Shown piece after piece: positions 16,218 to 24,280 of a DNA stretch of 32,405 nt; position 1 is the first letter of the stretch, and each line of letters starts with the position of its first letter. The notes beneath the pieces were generated by a model that worked only from the letters and a program-made list of their open reading frames with translations, searched no databases and was not told the origin of the DNA. A program made the position numbers and the translations under genes. The stretch spans positions 1 through 32,405 of the forward strand of contig JAGBVI010000031.1 in assembly GCA_017630395.1 (NCBI GenBank). Reading direction: 5' to 3'. Source of the DNA: Paludibacteraceae bacterium. Lineage in GTDB: Bacteria; Bacteroidota; Bacteroidia; Bacteroidales; Paludibacteraceae.

Positions 16218-16260
16218 AAATCCGTTTCAGAGGTTTTTTCAACTCTCCGAAACGGATTTT
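16218..16260 (+). terminator. Intrinsic terminator after the pglE-like gene
   Basis: AAATCCGTTTC (16218-16228) pairs perfectly with GAAACGGATTT (16249-16259), extended inward by AGAG and CTCT, and is followed by a short T stretch (16257-16260). It lies 38 bp after the stop codon and should end the main polysaccharide transcript. Confidence 0.75.
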
Positions 16261-16274
16261 CATTTATGGAAATG

Positions 16275-16500
16275 TTTGAAATTGGGAGGTGCTTATTGAT
16301 TTGGGTTGCTACCGTTGGGGCGAATTGAATTCGTCTATCAATAATTTACCGTGAAATAAAGCGGAATAGCACACCCAAAGGTAATTATCTTTGGGATAAA
16401 GCACACGAAAAGGCTATAGCAAGGCGGAAACGCAGTTCAGCCAATTCTAAACTTCTATACATCAGTTATTCGCTGATTTATGGTTATTCATATTTGAGGT
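16275..16500 (+). pseudogene. Fragment of an IS30-like transposase N-terminus
   Basis: From about 16332 one frame reads SIIYREIKRNSTPKGNY, then LWDKAHEKAIARRKR. This is the helix-turn-helix and basic tail of IS30-family transposases (usual pattern STIsREIkRN...Y.a..A...a..RR.r). Just before, in another frame, EVLIDLGCYRWGELNSS resembles the preceding helix, so the two parts are frameshifted. The frame ends at a TGA near 16503 without any catalytic DDE domain. No terminal repeats were found. The fragment is short, so the family call is tentative. Confidence 0.45.
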
Positions 16501-16557
16501 TAGCCTTAATTTGAGACTGAAATTTGGTCTCCATTGATGTTTATGCATTAAAAAAAT

Positions 16558-16645
16558 GTCAATATTGGCAGTTTTTTAGTGTAACACTTGCATGGTAGAA
16601 TAAAAAGAGATTATCTTTGTATTGTAAAAAGTTGCCAATATTGGC
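16558..16645 (+). promoter_or_regulatory. Promoter flanked by two GCCAATATTGGC-type palindromes
   Basis: A Bacteroidota -7 box TATCTTTG is at 16612-16619, with TTG at 16588-16590 as a possible -33 element (21-bp spacing). On either side lie GTCAATATTGGC (16558-16569, one mismatch from a palindrome) and GCCAATATTGGC (16634-16645, perfect). The first is followed by AGTTTTT and the second preceded by AAAAAGTT, so the pair also forms a larger inverted repeat. This looks like an operator pair for the downstream, now truncated, ATPase gene. Confidence 0.55.
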
Positions 16646-16663
16646 GAAAATATAATATAAGCG

Positions 16664-16843
16664 ATGGAGATAAAAAGAGATCGTTATCTGAAACAACTGA
16701 TAGAAAGCCGTAAAAATGGATTTATCAAAGTGGTAACTGGAATCCGCAGATGTGGCAAGTCATATTTGCTAAACGTCTTGTTCTATCACTACTTATTAGA
16801 TAGTGGGGTGACTGATGACCACATCATCCGCATAGACCTTTAA
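16664..16843 (+). pseudogene. AAA_14/DUF4143 ATPase, truncated by a MITE copy
   Basis: 59 codons from ATG 16664. It begins MEIKRDRYLKQLIESRKNGF and contains the P-loop VVTGIRRCGKSYLLNVLF, as in the AAA_14 plus DUF4143 ATPases (normally about 380-430 residues), then HIIRIDL and a stop. The stop is formed where the gene runs into the foldback element at 16839. Walker B, sensor and DUF4143 domains are missing. Nothing resembling the 3' half is seen on the far side of the MITE, so insertion was accompanied or followed by deletion. Confidence 0.75.
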
Positions 16844-16986
16844 ATTTTAAAAAAAAATTAGAGTTTCACTCTCTTATTTTCGGCATCTTTGAGATTCTTT
16901 TTAACTTATTTCTGCAAAAGAAAACTAAAAATAGATTTAAAAATCTCTCTCAAATATGCTCGAAATAAAATTTAAACAACTTCTAA
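16839..16986 (-). mobile_element. Foldback MITE-like element, copy C (partial)
   Basis: A reverse-orientation copy of the element at 1-195. It has TTAGAGTTTCACTCTCTTATTTTCGGCATCTTTGAGATTC at one side (key blocks at 16858-16898), and ATCTCTCTCAAATATGCTCG and AATAAAATTTAAACAACTTC at the other. The outermost bases of its left end and most of the central palindrome are missing (148 bp against about 195). It has destroyed an ATPase gene at its left edge. Confidence 0.75.
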
Positions 16987-17190
16987 CAAATATTAGAAAT
17001 TCAACAATTTAGATAAAAAGATTCTTTAGCCTATTATAGGGCTATACACTATTCTTCGCATTCGCCCTGTTTCATATTTGCAATATTTATCCTCCATTGG
17101 AGCAATAAATTCCGTCAGCGGTTTTTCTCTTTTTATGCAAAATAGGTTGCTTTGCAGATGACTTTTCTTGTGTTGAGGCTGCTGAATGTA
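16987..17190. other. Intergenic, nothing recognised
   Basis: AT-rich sequence between the MITE copy and the tandem repeat. No reading frame of note, hairpin terminator or promoter could be supported. Confidence 0.5.
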
Positions 17191-17315
17191 CAATTTTTAA
17201 CTATTTTATGGCGTTACAGCAGTTGTAATTTAACATGTTTATGGCGTTGGAGTGAGTGTAATTTAACATATTTATGGCGTTGGAAAAATGAATTTTAACT
17301 ATTTTATGGCGTTAG
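17191..17315 (+). repeat. Four direct repeats spaced 32-33 bp
   Basis: Consensus TTAAC(A/T)(N)TTTATGGCGTT(A/G). GGCGTT begins at 17210, 17243, 17276 and 17308, a spacing of 33, 33 and 32 bp. Units 1 and 4 share AACTATTTTATGGCGTTA; units 2 and 3 share AATTTAACAT.TTTATGGCG. Three helical turns of spacing would place each unit on the same DNA face. The array ends about 150 bp before the pglF-like start. Confidence 0.7.
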
Positions 17316-17468
17316 AATTATTTCTATGGTGAGGTTACTGCTTTAAAATTTCTTTGTTTGATTTTTTTTTCTTTACTTTGTTTTACGATAGAAAAAGAAT
17401 TTTTCGGCATTGATGAAATGAGAAGGGGAGTCTGAATAGGATTGAGGATATGTTGAATGAAATAGTGT

Positions 17469-19409
17469 ATGTGGAAAAATAGTTTATTTGATTTTTTACG
17501 GAAAATATCCACAAGTTTTGTGGAGCGTTATGCCAATAGGTCGATTCCTCGTTGGTTGATTTTCTTTTTGGATTTAAGCATTGTTTCGGTTGTTTATCTT
17601 TTGATTTGCATGGTGAGGAGTAATTCAATTATTCCGAGTTTCGCCGTTAATTCAATTGGAGAGTACGTCGTCCTGCTGATGATGTATGCTTGCTCTTTCT
17701 TTATCACAAAATCTTATCAGGGTGTTATCAGACATATCGGTCTGAGAGATATTTTACTTATCCTGCAAGATTCTGTTTTTGTCTTTTGTCTCTACCAATT
17801 GATCAAATTTTCAGGCAGATTTGTTGAGGCTGTCAAGCCTTTGCTCTTGCGAAATTCAGAGATGTTATTCTTTTTGGCAGCCTCTGCCGTTGGAATGATT
17901 TTAGTCCGGTTTTCCATCAAATATTTGTATCAGGTATTGTTTGTCTCATCGCAGGCGGAACGAAAGAATATCCTGATTTACGGTGCCGGGGTATGCGGAA
18001 TTACTGTGAAAAGTGTTCTGCGTCAGGATCTTCAAAATGATTATAGGATTGTTGGTTTTATTGATGATAATCCTTCTTTGTGGGGAATGCAATTGGATGG
18101 TGTAATGATTTATCCTGCGCATGAAGCTATGACGGAGACCTTTATGGCGCAATACAATGTCACTACGTTAATCATGGCAATATCCAAAATAGCAGCCACC
18201 AAAAAACAACAAATATTTAATCAGGCTCTCAATTTCGGATTGACGGTTAAGAGTGTTCCAAGCGCTGAAAAATGGGTTGATGGTGCTCTCACCAGCAAAC
18301 AATTGATGGATATTAAGATAGAGGATTTGTTGGAGAGAGATCCTATTGTTTTAGATGATAAAAATGTGAGTAAAGAACTTCGGGATAAGGTGGTTTTGGT
18401 AACTGGTGCTGCCGGCTCTATCGGGAGCGAAATAGCAAGACAGGTGGTAACCTTCTGCCCTAAACAAATCATCCTTTTGGATATGGCGGAATCTGCGCTT
18501 TATGATTTGCAATTTGATATGCGCAATGAGCCTAAATTTCGTGACCTTATTCCTAATATGCACTTTATTGTTGCAAGTGTCAAAGACCCTTTGCGAATGG
18601 AAGAGATTTTCAAAAAATATAGACCGGAGGTTATCTTCCATGCGGCAGCATATAAACATGTTCCTTTTATGGAAGATTTTCCATACGAGGCGGTGGCTGT
18701 CAATGTCTTTGGATCTAAATTGTTGGCAGATTTAGCTGTTAAATATGGGGTGGGTAAATTTGTTATGATTTCTACTGATAAGGCTGTCAATCCGACCAAT
18801 GTAATGGGCGCTACCAAACGTGTGGCAGAGATTTATATTCAGAACTTGAGTAATGCTTGTACTCAGTTTGTTACCACCCGTTTCGGAAATGTGTTAGGTT
18901 CTAATGGAAGCGTTATACCTCTCTTCAGAAAACAGTTGGAAAGGGGAGGACCATTAACTGTGACGGATAAGAATATTATTCGCTATTTCATGACTATTCC
19001 GGAGGCATGTAGTTTGGTATTGGAAGCCGGGGCCATGGGGAATGGTGGTGATATTTTTGTGTTTGATATGGGTGAACCGGTGAAAATATATGATTTAGCC
19101 TTGAATATGATAAAATTGTCTCATGCAGACAATATTGAAATCAAAGAGATCGGTTTGCGTCCAGGTGAGAAGTTATATGAGGAGTTGTTGGCCACTAAAG
19201 AGAATACGTTGCCAACGCATCATCCTAAAATTATGCGAGCACGCATACGAGAGTATGATGCAGAGTGTGTAAATGCTGCATATAAAAAGTTGGAGCAAGC
19301 TCTCAAAACGGGAGATGAGTTTGCTATTGTTGAGAGAATTAAAGAACTTGTTCCTGAGTATATCAGTAATAATAGTCGGTTTTCGGCGTTGGATAATAAA
19401 AAAGAGTAG
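17469..19409 (+). CDS. pglF: UDP-GlcNAc 4,6-dehydratase, PglF/WbpM type
   Basis: A 646-residue membrane-anchored NAD-dependent dehydratase converting UDP-GlcNAc to UDP-4-keto-6-deoxy-GlcNAc, the first step toward bacillosamine-type sugars. It has about four N-terminal transmembrane helices (30-150), a first nucleotide-binding domain with NILIYGAGVCGITV (about 167-180), and a C-terminal short-chain dehydrogenase domain with TGAAGSIG (312-319). The active site STDKAVNPTNVMGATKR holds D437-K438, and Met446 replaces the usual YxxxK tyrosine, as in WbpM and PglF. Upstream are four 33-bp repeats. Only 3 bp separate it from manA. Its distance from the pglC/D/E types is due to inserted remnant DNA. 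Confidence 0.9.
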   Translation: MWKNSLFDFLRKISTSFVERYANRSIPRWLIFFLDLSIVSVVYLLICMVRSNSIIPSFAVNSIGEYVVLLMMYACSFFITKSYQGVIRHIGLRDILLILQDSVFVFCLYQLIKFSGRFVEAVKPLLLRNSEMLFFLAASAVGMILVRFSIKYLYQVLFVSSQAERKNILIYGAGVCGITVKSVLRQDLQNDYRIVGFIDDNPSLWGMQLDGVMIYPAHEAMTETFMAQYNVTTLIMAISKIAATKKQQIFNQALNFGLTVKSVPSAEKWVDGALTSKQLMDIKIEDLLERDPIVLDDKNVSKELRDKVVLVTGAAGSIGSEIARQVVTFCPKQIILLDMAESALYDLQFDMRNEPKFRDLIPNMHFIVASVKDPLRMEEIFKKYRPEVIFHAAAYKHVPFMEDFPYEAVAVNVFGSKLLADLAVKYGVGKFVMISTDKAVNPTNVMGATKRVAEIYIQNLSNACTQFVTTRFGNVLGSNGSVIPLFRKQLERGGPLTVTDKNIIRYFMTIPEACSLVLEAGAMGNGGDIFVFDMGEPVKIYDLALNMIKLSHADNIEIKEIGLRPGEKLYEELLATKENTLPTHHPKIMRARIREYDAECVNAAYKKLEQALKTGDEFAIVERIKELVPEYISNNSRFSALDNKKE

Positions 19410-19412
19410 AAG

Positions 19413-20465
19413 ATGAGAGAGGTATTGTATCCGTTATTGTTTGAAGAGAATTTGCAAGAGCGAGTGTGGGGAGCCGGTAATCGTCTGCGGGAATTTAAGG
19501 GTATGCCTATTGTGGAAAATGATAAAATCGGGGAGAGTTGGGAGGTTAGTGCAGTTGAGGGTAAGTGTTCTGTGGTGAGTAATGGCCCTTTGAAAGGGAA
19601 GACTCTCTGCGAACTGGTGGATGAGTATGGAGATTTGTTGATGGGAAAGTTGGTAACCCATCTCTATGGAAATCAATTCCCTTTGTTGATAAAGTTTATT
19701 GATGCAGCGCAAGATTTGTCTATACAGGTCCATCCTAATGATGATTTGGCAAAAGAGAGACATAACTCGTTTGGCAAGACAGAGTTGTGGTATGTGATGG
19801 ATGCCGTTGAAAATGCAAAATTGTATTGCGGGTTCGAGAGTCCGATATCCAAATATGAGTATGAGAAAAGAGTAGAGGATAAGTCGATATGTTCTGTCTT
19901 GAAGCAATACCAAATCTCCAAAGGAGATGTTTTTTACATTCCGGCAGGCAGAGTGCATGCCATTTGTGGCGGAACATTGATAGCAGAGGTGCAACAAAGT
20001 TCAGATTTAACCTATAGAATCTATGATTATGACAGAGCCGGTTTGGATGGAAAGCCGCGCGACTTGCATACAGAGTTGGCGAAAGATGCCATTGATTATC
20101 AAGTGTTGGACAATTATAAAACCGATTACAATAAAAAGTTAAACAAGCCGGTCTGCATCTCTTCTACACAGTTTTTTACCGTAAAATTGTTGGAGGTGGA
20201 CAGGGCATTTCATCGCAAACTATATAAGTACGACTCCTTTATCATTTATATGTGTTTAGAGGGGGATTGTGAGATAGCCGTTCGTTCAACATCCGGATAT
20301 GGATATGGAGTAAAACCACCGGTAGAGCGTATTTTTTTGAAGAAGGGAAATAGTTGTTTGATTCCGGCCTCTCTAGCCGATTTTGATGTAGTTCCTTCCA
20401 ACCAAAATAAAGAAACCAAATTATTGGAAGTCTATATCGATAATAAAAACTTTAATAGAGAGTAG
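19413..20465 (+). CDS. manA: Mannose-6-phosphate isomerase, class I
   Basis: A 350-residue zinc-dependent cupin enzyme interconverting fructose-6-phosphate and mannose-6-phosphate, feeding GDP-mannose for the glycan. Zinc ligands are visible as Q105 and H107 in SIQVHPND, E124 in GKTELWYVMD, and H182 in PAGRVHAICGGT. These match the short bacterial class I form. The start ATG lies 3 bp after the dehydratase stop, so the two are co-transcribed. It could also serve central mannose metabolism. No manC or gmd is seen in the window. Confidence 0.9.
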   Translation: MREVLYPLLFEENLQERVWGAGNRLREFKGMPIVENDKIGESWEVSAVEGKCSVVSNGPLKGKTLCELVDEYGDLLMGKLVTHLYGNQFPLLIKFIDAAQDLSIQVHPNDDLAKERHNSFGKTELWYVMDAVENAKLYCGFESPISKYEYEKRVEDKSICSVLKQYQISKGDVFYIPAGRVHAICGGTLIAEVQQSSDLTYRIYDYDRAGLDGKPRDLHTELAKDAIDYQVLDNYKTDYNKKLNKPVCISSTQFFTVKLLEVDRAFHRKLYKYDSFIIYMCLEGDCEIAVRSTSGYGYGVKPPVERIFLKKGNSCLIPASLADFDVVPSNQNKETKLLEVYIDNKNFNRE

Positions 20466-20500
20466 AAAGATAAATTTTATAGTTTAAGATTATTTCGTCT

Positions 20501-21520
20501 ATGAAAAAGGATAATTGGTTATACGAGATTTCTTTCATGCGCCCCGTGTTATTAGTGCTATTAGTGGGGTACCATGCTTTTGCACCCTTTTGTGGAGCTT
20601 GGGAAGCTCCGGTTGATATTTGTTGGGAATTTTACGGGGGGGTATAAGTGGATAGCTTTATTTTCGAGGGCTTTTAGGCTTGAAGCCTTTGTGTTTGTAT
20701 CTGGATATGTTTTTGCTATGCAAATTATCCAGAAAAATAAGTTTACTTCCGTAATCGAATTAGCAAAATCAAAATTTATTAGACTGATAATTCCGTGTTG
20801 GATCTTTGGGTTAGTCTATTGGTTGATGTTTAGAACTACCTCTCCTATTGTAATATTGAAAGGTATTGGACATTTGTGGTATTTACCTTGTCTCTTTTGG
20901 TGTTTCCTTTTTGCATTCTTTCTTTATAAAAAAAAGTGGAATGAGAAATTTGTTGTATTATCTTTGCTTATTATAAGTGCTATTTCTTTCTTACCTTTAC
21001 CAATGCAGCTAAATAGAACAATGTATTATCTCCTCTTTTTTTATTTGGGTGGATGTGCGTGGAAATATTCAAATGTTTTAGTTGCAAAAGCAAATTTTAA
21101 AACAATCTCTGTGTTGTTTTTATTATTTGTAATTTTATTGGTAGGAGTAAATTTATTTAAAGAGTATAGCATAGGGTTAATATCTTCCCATGGTATTATA
21201 TTTAAGGAGCAGTATTAGGTGTTAATAATATAGCAAAAGCAATGTTAGCTTTTGTCGGAATTCTAACGTTATTCTTAATCGCCTCCCTATATATGAAAAC
21301 CCATGTATTGCATGAAAAAATCATCTATATCGGAACGTTAGGATATGGTGTATATGTGTTTCATCAATTTATTTTAAGATGGTTATATTATAATACCTCT
21401 ATGCCAAGTGTTGTAGGAGGGATTTGGTATCCGTGGATAGGGTTGGTTGTTGCTCTCGTATTTTCTGTGCTATTAACAATTTTGTTTAGAAAATTTGAAT
21501 TGGGTAGAAAGCTATTATGA
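20501..21520 (+). pseudogene. Acyltransferase 3 family gene with two compensating frameshifts
   Basis: Three consecutive frames make one 339-residue membrane acyltransferase. Frame 1 starts at ATG 20501 (MKKDNWLYEISFMRPVLLVL, family His in VGYHAFAP) and stops at 20645-20647, just after a run of seven G (20636-20642). With six G the reading passes straight into GYKWIALFSRAFRLEAFVFV. That second frame stops at TAG 21216-21218, after IIFKEQY. One added base near 21203 would join it to GAVLGVNNIAKAM and on to the normal end RKFELGRKLL. Total length is a multiple of three. Likely inactive, unless G-tract slippage and a second event restore it. It is unlike the intact acyltransferase at 7944. Confidence 0.8.
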
Positions 21521-21588
21521 AGTTCTATAAATGATTTCTTAATGAGTACATCTTCGCATAAAGAATTTCCTAACCAGTTTTAACAATC

Positions 21589-22137
21589 TTGTATTGGTTG
21601 GCATTAGCATTAGCATTAACAGAGGGTCTTGTATCAAATGAACGTTTAAGATATTCCTTAAATATACATAAATCTGATATCACAAAGATGTTGAAAGAAT
21701 TGTGCATTGATGGATATCTTGTTGCGGATGGTATTGGTAGAGGTACTACGTACCACTTAAACACGGAGCGGGAACTTAATAGTTTTGGAGATAATCTTAC
21801 CAGTTCGGGAGCAAACCTTACCAGTTTGGGAGCAAACCTTACCAGTTCGGGGGCAAACCTTACTAGTTCTATCGAAACTCCAACAGATTCTAATAATGCT
21901 AAAAATATTAAAAAGAAATGTACTCAGCAAGAACTATTTGATATGATTATTGAGTGTACCGATAATTGGAAGTCGATAGAGGAGATTGCCCGTGAAGTTA
22001 ATTGAAACTCACAATATCTTAAGGGAACAATTATACATAAAATGGTTGCAGAAGGTCTTTTGCAAAGAGAATTTTCTATACCCAATCATCCGGCTCAGAG
22101 ATATAAAAGAACACAACAAGGAAAGAAAATGGTATAA
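21589..22137 (+). pseudogene. C-terminal remnant of an AlbA_2-type ATP-binding regulator
   Basis: The frame has only a TTG start at 21589 and encodes winged-helix sequence (NIHKSDITKMLKELCIDGYL, GIGRGTTYHLN). This is the tail of AlbA_2/divergent-AAA ('ATP-binding') proteins. A run of 7-residue repeats (NLTSSGA type) follows, encoded by four 21-bp direct repeats at 21793-21870. A second wHTH begins ELFDMIIECTDNWKSIEEIA and is interrupted by TGA at 22003-22005. The same frame then runs on for 43 codons to TAA at 22135-22137, with MVAEGLLQREF and NHPAQRYKRTQQG. The N-terminal domains are missing. Confidence 0.65.
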
Positions 22138-22522
22138 TAAAACAGATTAGCTCTCTTTATATATTTCTTAAGGAAGGGTCTATAAACGTTTTAATTAATT
22201 TTACACTTTTTAGTTGTCTCTACGATTACCTAAAATTTTAAATCTCTCAATAAAAAAAAGAGAAAAACTAAAGCAATCTCTAAATTAATTATTATATTTG
22301 TGCGATTATAAAAAGTGAAATTTAAATAAAAACGTTGTTAGATTTGATTTATAGTCGGATTTTTAGAATTATTTCTTGAAAAGATTGTGGTGGTTAATAT
22401 GTTGAATGTTAGGAGGTTGATGTTGAGTGAAGTCGAATTATCAAGAGAAAATAAAGTGAGTTTCTATAAATTGGGTCTGAATTTTATCTACAATAAAAAT
22501 AATTTAAGAAAAAGATAGTATT
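22138..22522. other. Long leader region before the MORN gene
   Basis: No convincing gene. A -7 box TATATTTG is at 22293-22300, so the MORN gene would have a leader of about 215 nt. A short frame at 22399-22518 (39 codons), with an AGGAGG 4 bp before an internal ATG (22420), was considered but has no recognisable product. Confidence 0.45.
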
Positions 22523-22996
22523 ATGAAATTGAGATTTTTTGCTTTAGTAGCTTTGTTGTCGTTTGTTTGCATCGGAGCAAACGCACAATGTAAAGGAAAG
22601 TGCAGAAATGGTTTTGGTACTTTTACTTTTGAAGATGGTGAGGTTTATAAAGGAAACTTCGTTGATGGTAAATTTGATGGTAAGGGTACTTATACGTTTA
22701 AGAGTGGTTCTGTTTACGAAGGCGAGTACAAAGCCGGAATTCGTGAAGGGAAAGGAAAGTTTACATACGCGTCCGGTGATGTGTATGAAGGTGATTTTGT
22801 GAATGGTTTGCCGGAAGGTAATGGTGTTTATCGTTTCGCTAATGGCGATGTTTTTGAAGGCGAGTTCAAAGCCGGAAAAAGAAATGGTAAAGGTGTTTAT
22901 ACTTTCGCAAGCGGAACAAAACAAACAGGCGTTTTCGAAAATAGCGAAATGATTGAAGAAATCAGCATCGAACGTCCAAACAAAAAGAGAAATTAA
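22523..22996 (+). CDS. Exported MORN-repeat protein
   Basis: 157 residues with a signal peptide (about 1-22, MKLRFFALVALLSFVCIGAN, then AQ) and five MORN repeats of 23 residues each from about 29 to 143. The repeats follow GxGxxxFxxGxVYxGxFxxGxxx, as in GKGTYTFKSGSVYEGEYKAG and GNGVYRFANGDVFEGEFKAG. The last repeat is degenerate (TKQTGVF). A basic tail closes the protein. MORN repeats form an elongated beta sheet and may bind lipids or partners at the envelope; the role here is unknown. It is a single-gene transcript ended by the terminator at 23019. Confidence 0.85.
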   Translation: MKLRFFALVALLSFVCIGANAQCKGKCRNGFGTFTFEDGEVYKGNFVDGKFDGKGTYTFKSGSVYEGEYKAGIREGKGKFTYASGDVYEGDFVNGLPEGNGVYRFANGDVFEGEFKAGKRNGKGVYTFASGTKQTGVFENSEMIEEISIERPNKKRN

Positions 22997-23018
22997 TTGA
23001 ATTTACAATGTAAAAGCT

Positions 23019-23057
23019 AAGAGTGTGTCGATTAATTTTTGGCACACTCTTTTTTTT
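23019..23057 (+). terminator. Intrinsic terminator after the MORN gene
   Basis: AAGAGTGTG (23019-23027) pairs with CACACTCTT (23043-23051), followed by a T-run through 23057. It sits directly before the next start codon at 23061, so that gene must depend on read-through or on a promoter overlapping the terminator. Confidence 0.8.
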
Positions 23058-23060
23058 GTT

Positions 23061-24017
23061 ATGAGAAAGTGGATTTTACCGATTTTGATATTGTTGGTTG
23101 TTGCTTGTAATAAGTCAACCTCGGACCAACAAGTGGAGAGTGTGAAGCAGGACTCTTTAGCTTCTTGTTCCTCTATCCCTGATTCGTTGCAGTTTGCTAA
23201 GAACTCTTCCCTAATCAGTAAAGACTCTGTTTTACTTTCTCTCTCTTTTGTTGATTCAAAACACTCTATGATTAAACCGGCGCACCCCTTCGAACTTTGG
23301 GTCGGTGAGGAGGAATTTATTGAATTTTATCCGGCTTATGCTGATTCATTAAAGTTTCGTTGCCCTTTAAATAAAAAATTAGATCTTATTGCAGGAAGGG
23401 ATACCCATTCTATCTCACTCCCGACTAAAGGTGGAGTGGAGTGCCGGAAAACGCTTCAGTTGGATGATTGGTTGGCATTGAGGGGTAGAATCATGGATTT
23501 AGAGGGAGTCCCTCACCATGGTATGCCCATCAAACTTCATATCCAATACAAGAAAAGAGAACGAAATGCAGATTACTCTCAAGATATTTCATTTGTAACA
23601 GATTCGTTGGGTTATTATACCGTAACTGTTCCTTCTCAAGCCCGTAAAGTTGTTTTGCGATGCTGTGGCTTTTTAGTGGGCGAAATATCCAAGTCGGAGT
23701 GGTTGAACTACCCAACTCACAACTTCTTATTCAACCCGTTTCAAGTTGAAAATCTTTGCGGAGATTCTATTCCGGAGGGCGAATTTTCGATTATTGTTCC
23801 GTCGGAATCAGGATGGGAGGAGCCTGAGTTTGTCTATTTGAATACTTTTGATTGGAAAGATTTCTTTACCTCTTGCGAACGATTGGAAGAGGTGGATTTG
23901 ATTGCCATTCAATGTGATATGCCAACTCAAGTGCAAACAAAAAAAATACGGAAACGCGATGCCTGTTTTCGAGACCCTACGCTCCGTATTTGTTTGAAAA
24001 ATATTACTGTCCGCTAA
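23061..24017 (+). CDS. Putative lipoprotein, unknown function
   Basis: 318 residues from ATG 23061. A frame-open start at 23025 lies in the terminator and is rejected. A lipoprotein signal, MRKWILPILILLVVACNKST, has the lipidated Cys at 16. A segment at about 150-205 (LRGRIMDLEGVPHHGMPIKL, then FVTDSLGYYTVTVP) has the pattern of a carboxypeptidase-regulatory-like beta domain (T.dd.G.Y...vp). No other domain is recognised. The final residues NITVR are encoded by the terminal repeat of a MITE. Without the insertion the frame would read CLKK and stop. The product is probably still made. Confidence 0.65.
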   Translation: MRKWILPILILLVVACNKSTSDQQVESVKQDSLASCSSIPDSLQFAKNSSLISKDSVLLSLSFVDSKHSMIKPAHPFELWVGEEEFIEFYPAYADSLKFRCPLNKKLDLIAGRDTHSISLPTKGGVECRKTLQLDDWLALRGRIMDLEGVPHHGMPIKLHIQYKKRERNADYSQDISFVTDSLGYYTVTVPSQARKVVLRCCGFLVGEISKSEWLNYPTHNFLFNPFQVENLCGDSIPEGEFSIIVPSESGWEEPEFVYLNTFDWKDFFTSCERLEEVDLIAIQCDMPTQVQTKKIRKRDACFRDPTLRICLKNITVR

Positions 24018-24160
24018 ACTTTTTGAAGGTTTTCTCAAATTATATTTTATCGGACAGCCTTTATTTTTAATTCAAGGGGGCTTATTCATACTTATGATAA
24101 TATAAAACGTTGTTTATAAGAGAGTTATTAATATGATTTATTATTTAGCGGACAGTAATA
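24002..24160. mobile_element. 159-bp MITE with 17-bp TIRs and 9-bp target duplication
   Basis: Terminal inverted repeats TATTACTGTCCGCTAAA (24002-24018) and TTTAGCGGACAGTAATA (24144-24160) are perfect. Immediately outside each is TTTGAAAAA (23993-24001 and 24161-24169), a perfect 9-bp target-site duplication. The interior is AT-rich and non-coding and contains a degenerate internal copy of the end (TTATCGGACAG, near 24049-24059). It has no sequence in common with the foldback element. The left end supplies the last codons of the lipoprotein gene. Confidence 0.9.
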
Positions 24161-24280
24161 TTTGAAAAAATAATCGCCAGAAAAATGTTGTCAAATCATA
24201 GATCTTGTAACCTTTTATGCTTTGGCAGATATTAAATTTCAATCAGCTATCCTTCTTGATGCCTGACACTTGAAACCAAT

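Noticed and set aside
16140-16328. Open frame of 62 codons after the aminotransferase
   Set aside because: It begins inside the aminotransferase in another frame and runs through the 16218-16260 terminator, with no family resemblance apart from the short IS30-like segment treated separately.
17191-17315. CRISPR array
   Set aside because: Only four degenerate units, with spacers of about 9 bp once the repeat is defined, and no cas genes. The spacing fits an operator-like array better.
22399-22518. 39-codon frame with an AGGAGG before an internal ATG, upstream of the MORN gene
   Set aside because: No recognisable product, and Shine-Dalgarno sequences are not a reliable guide in this phylum.
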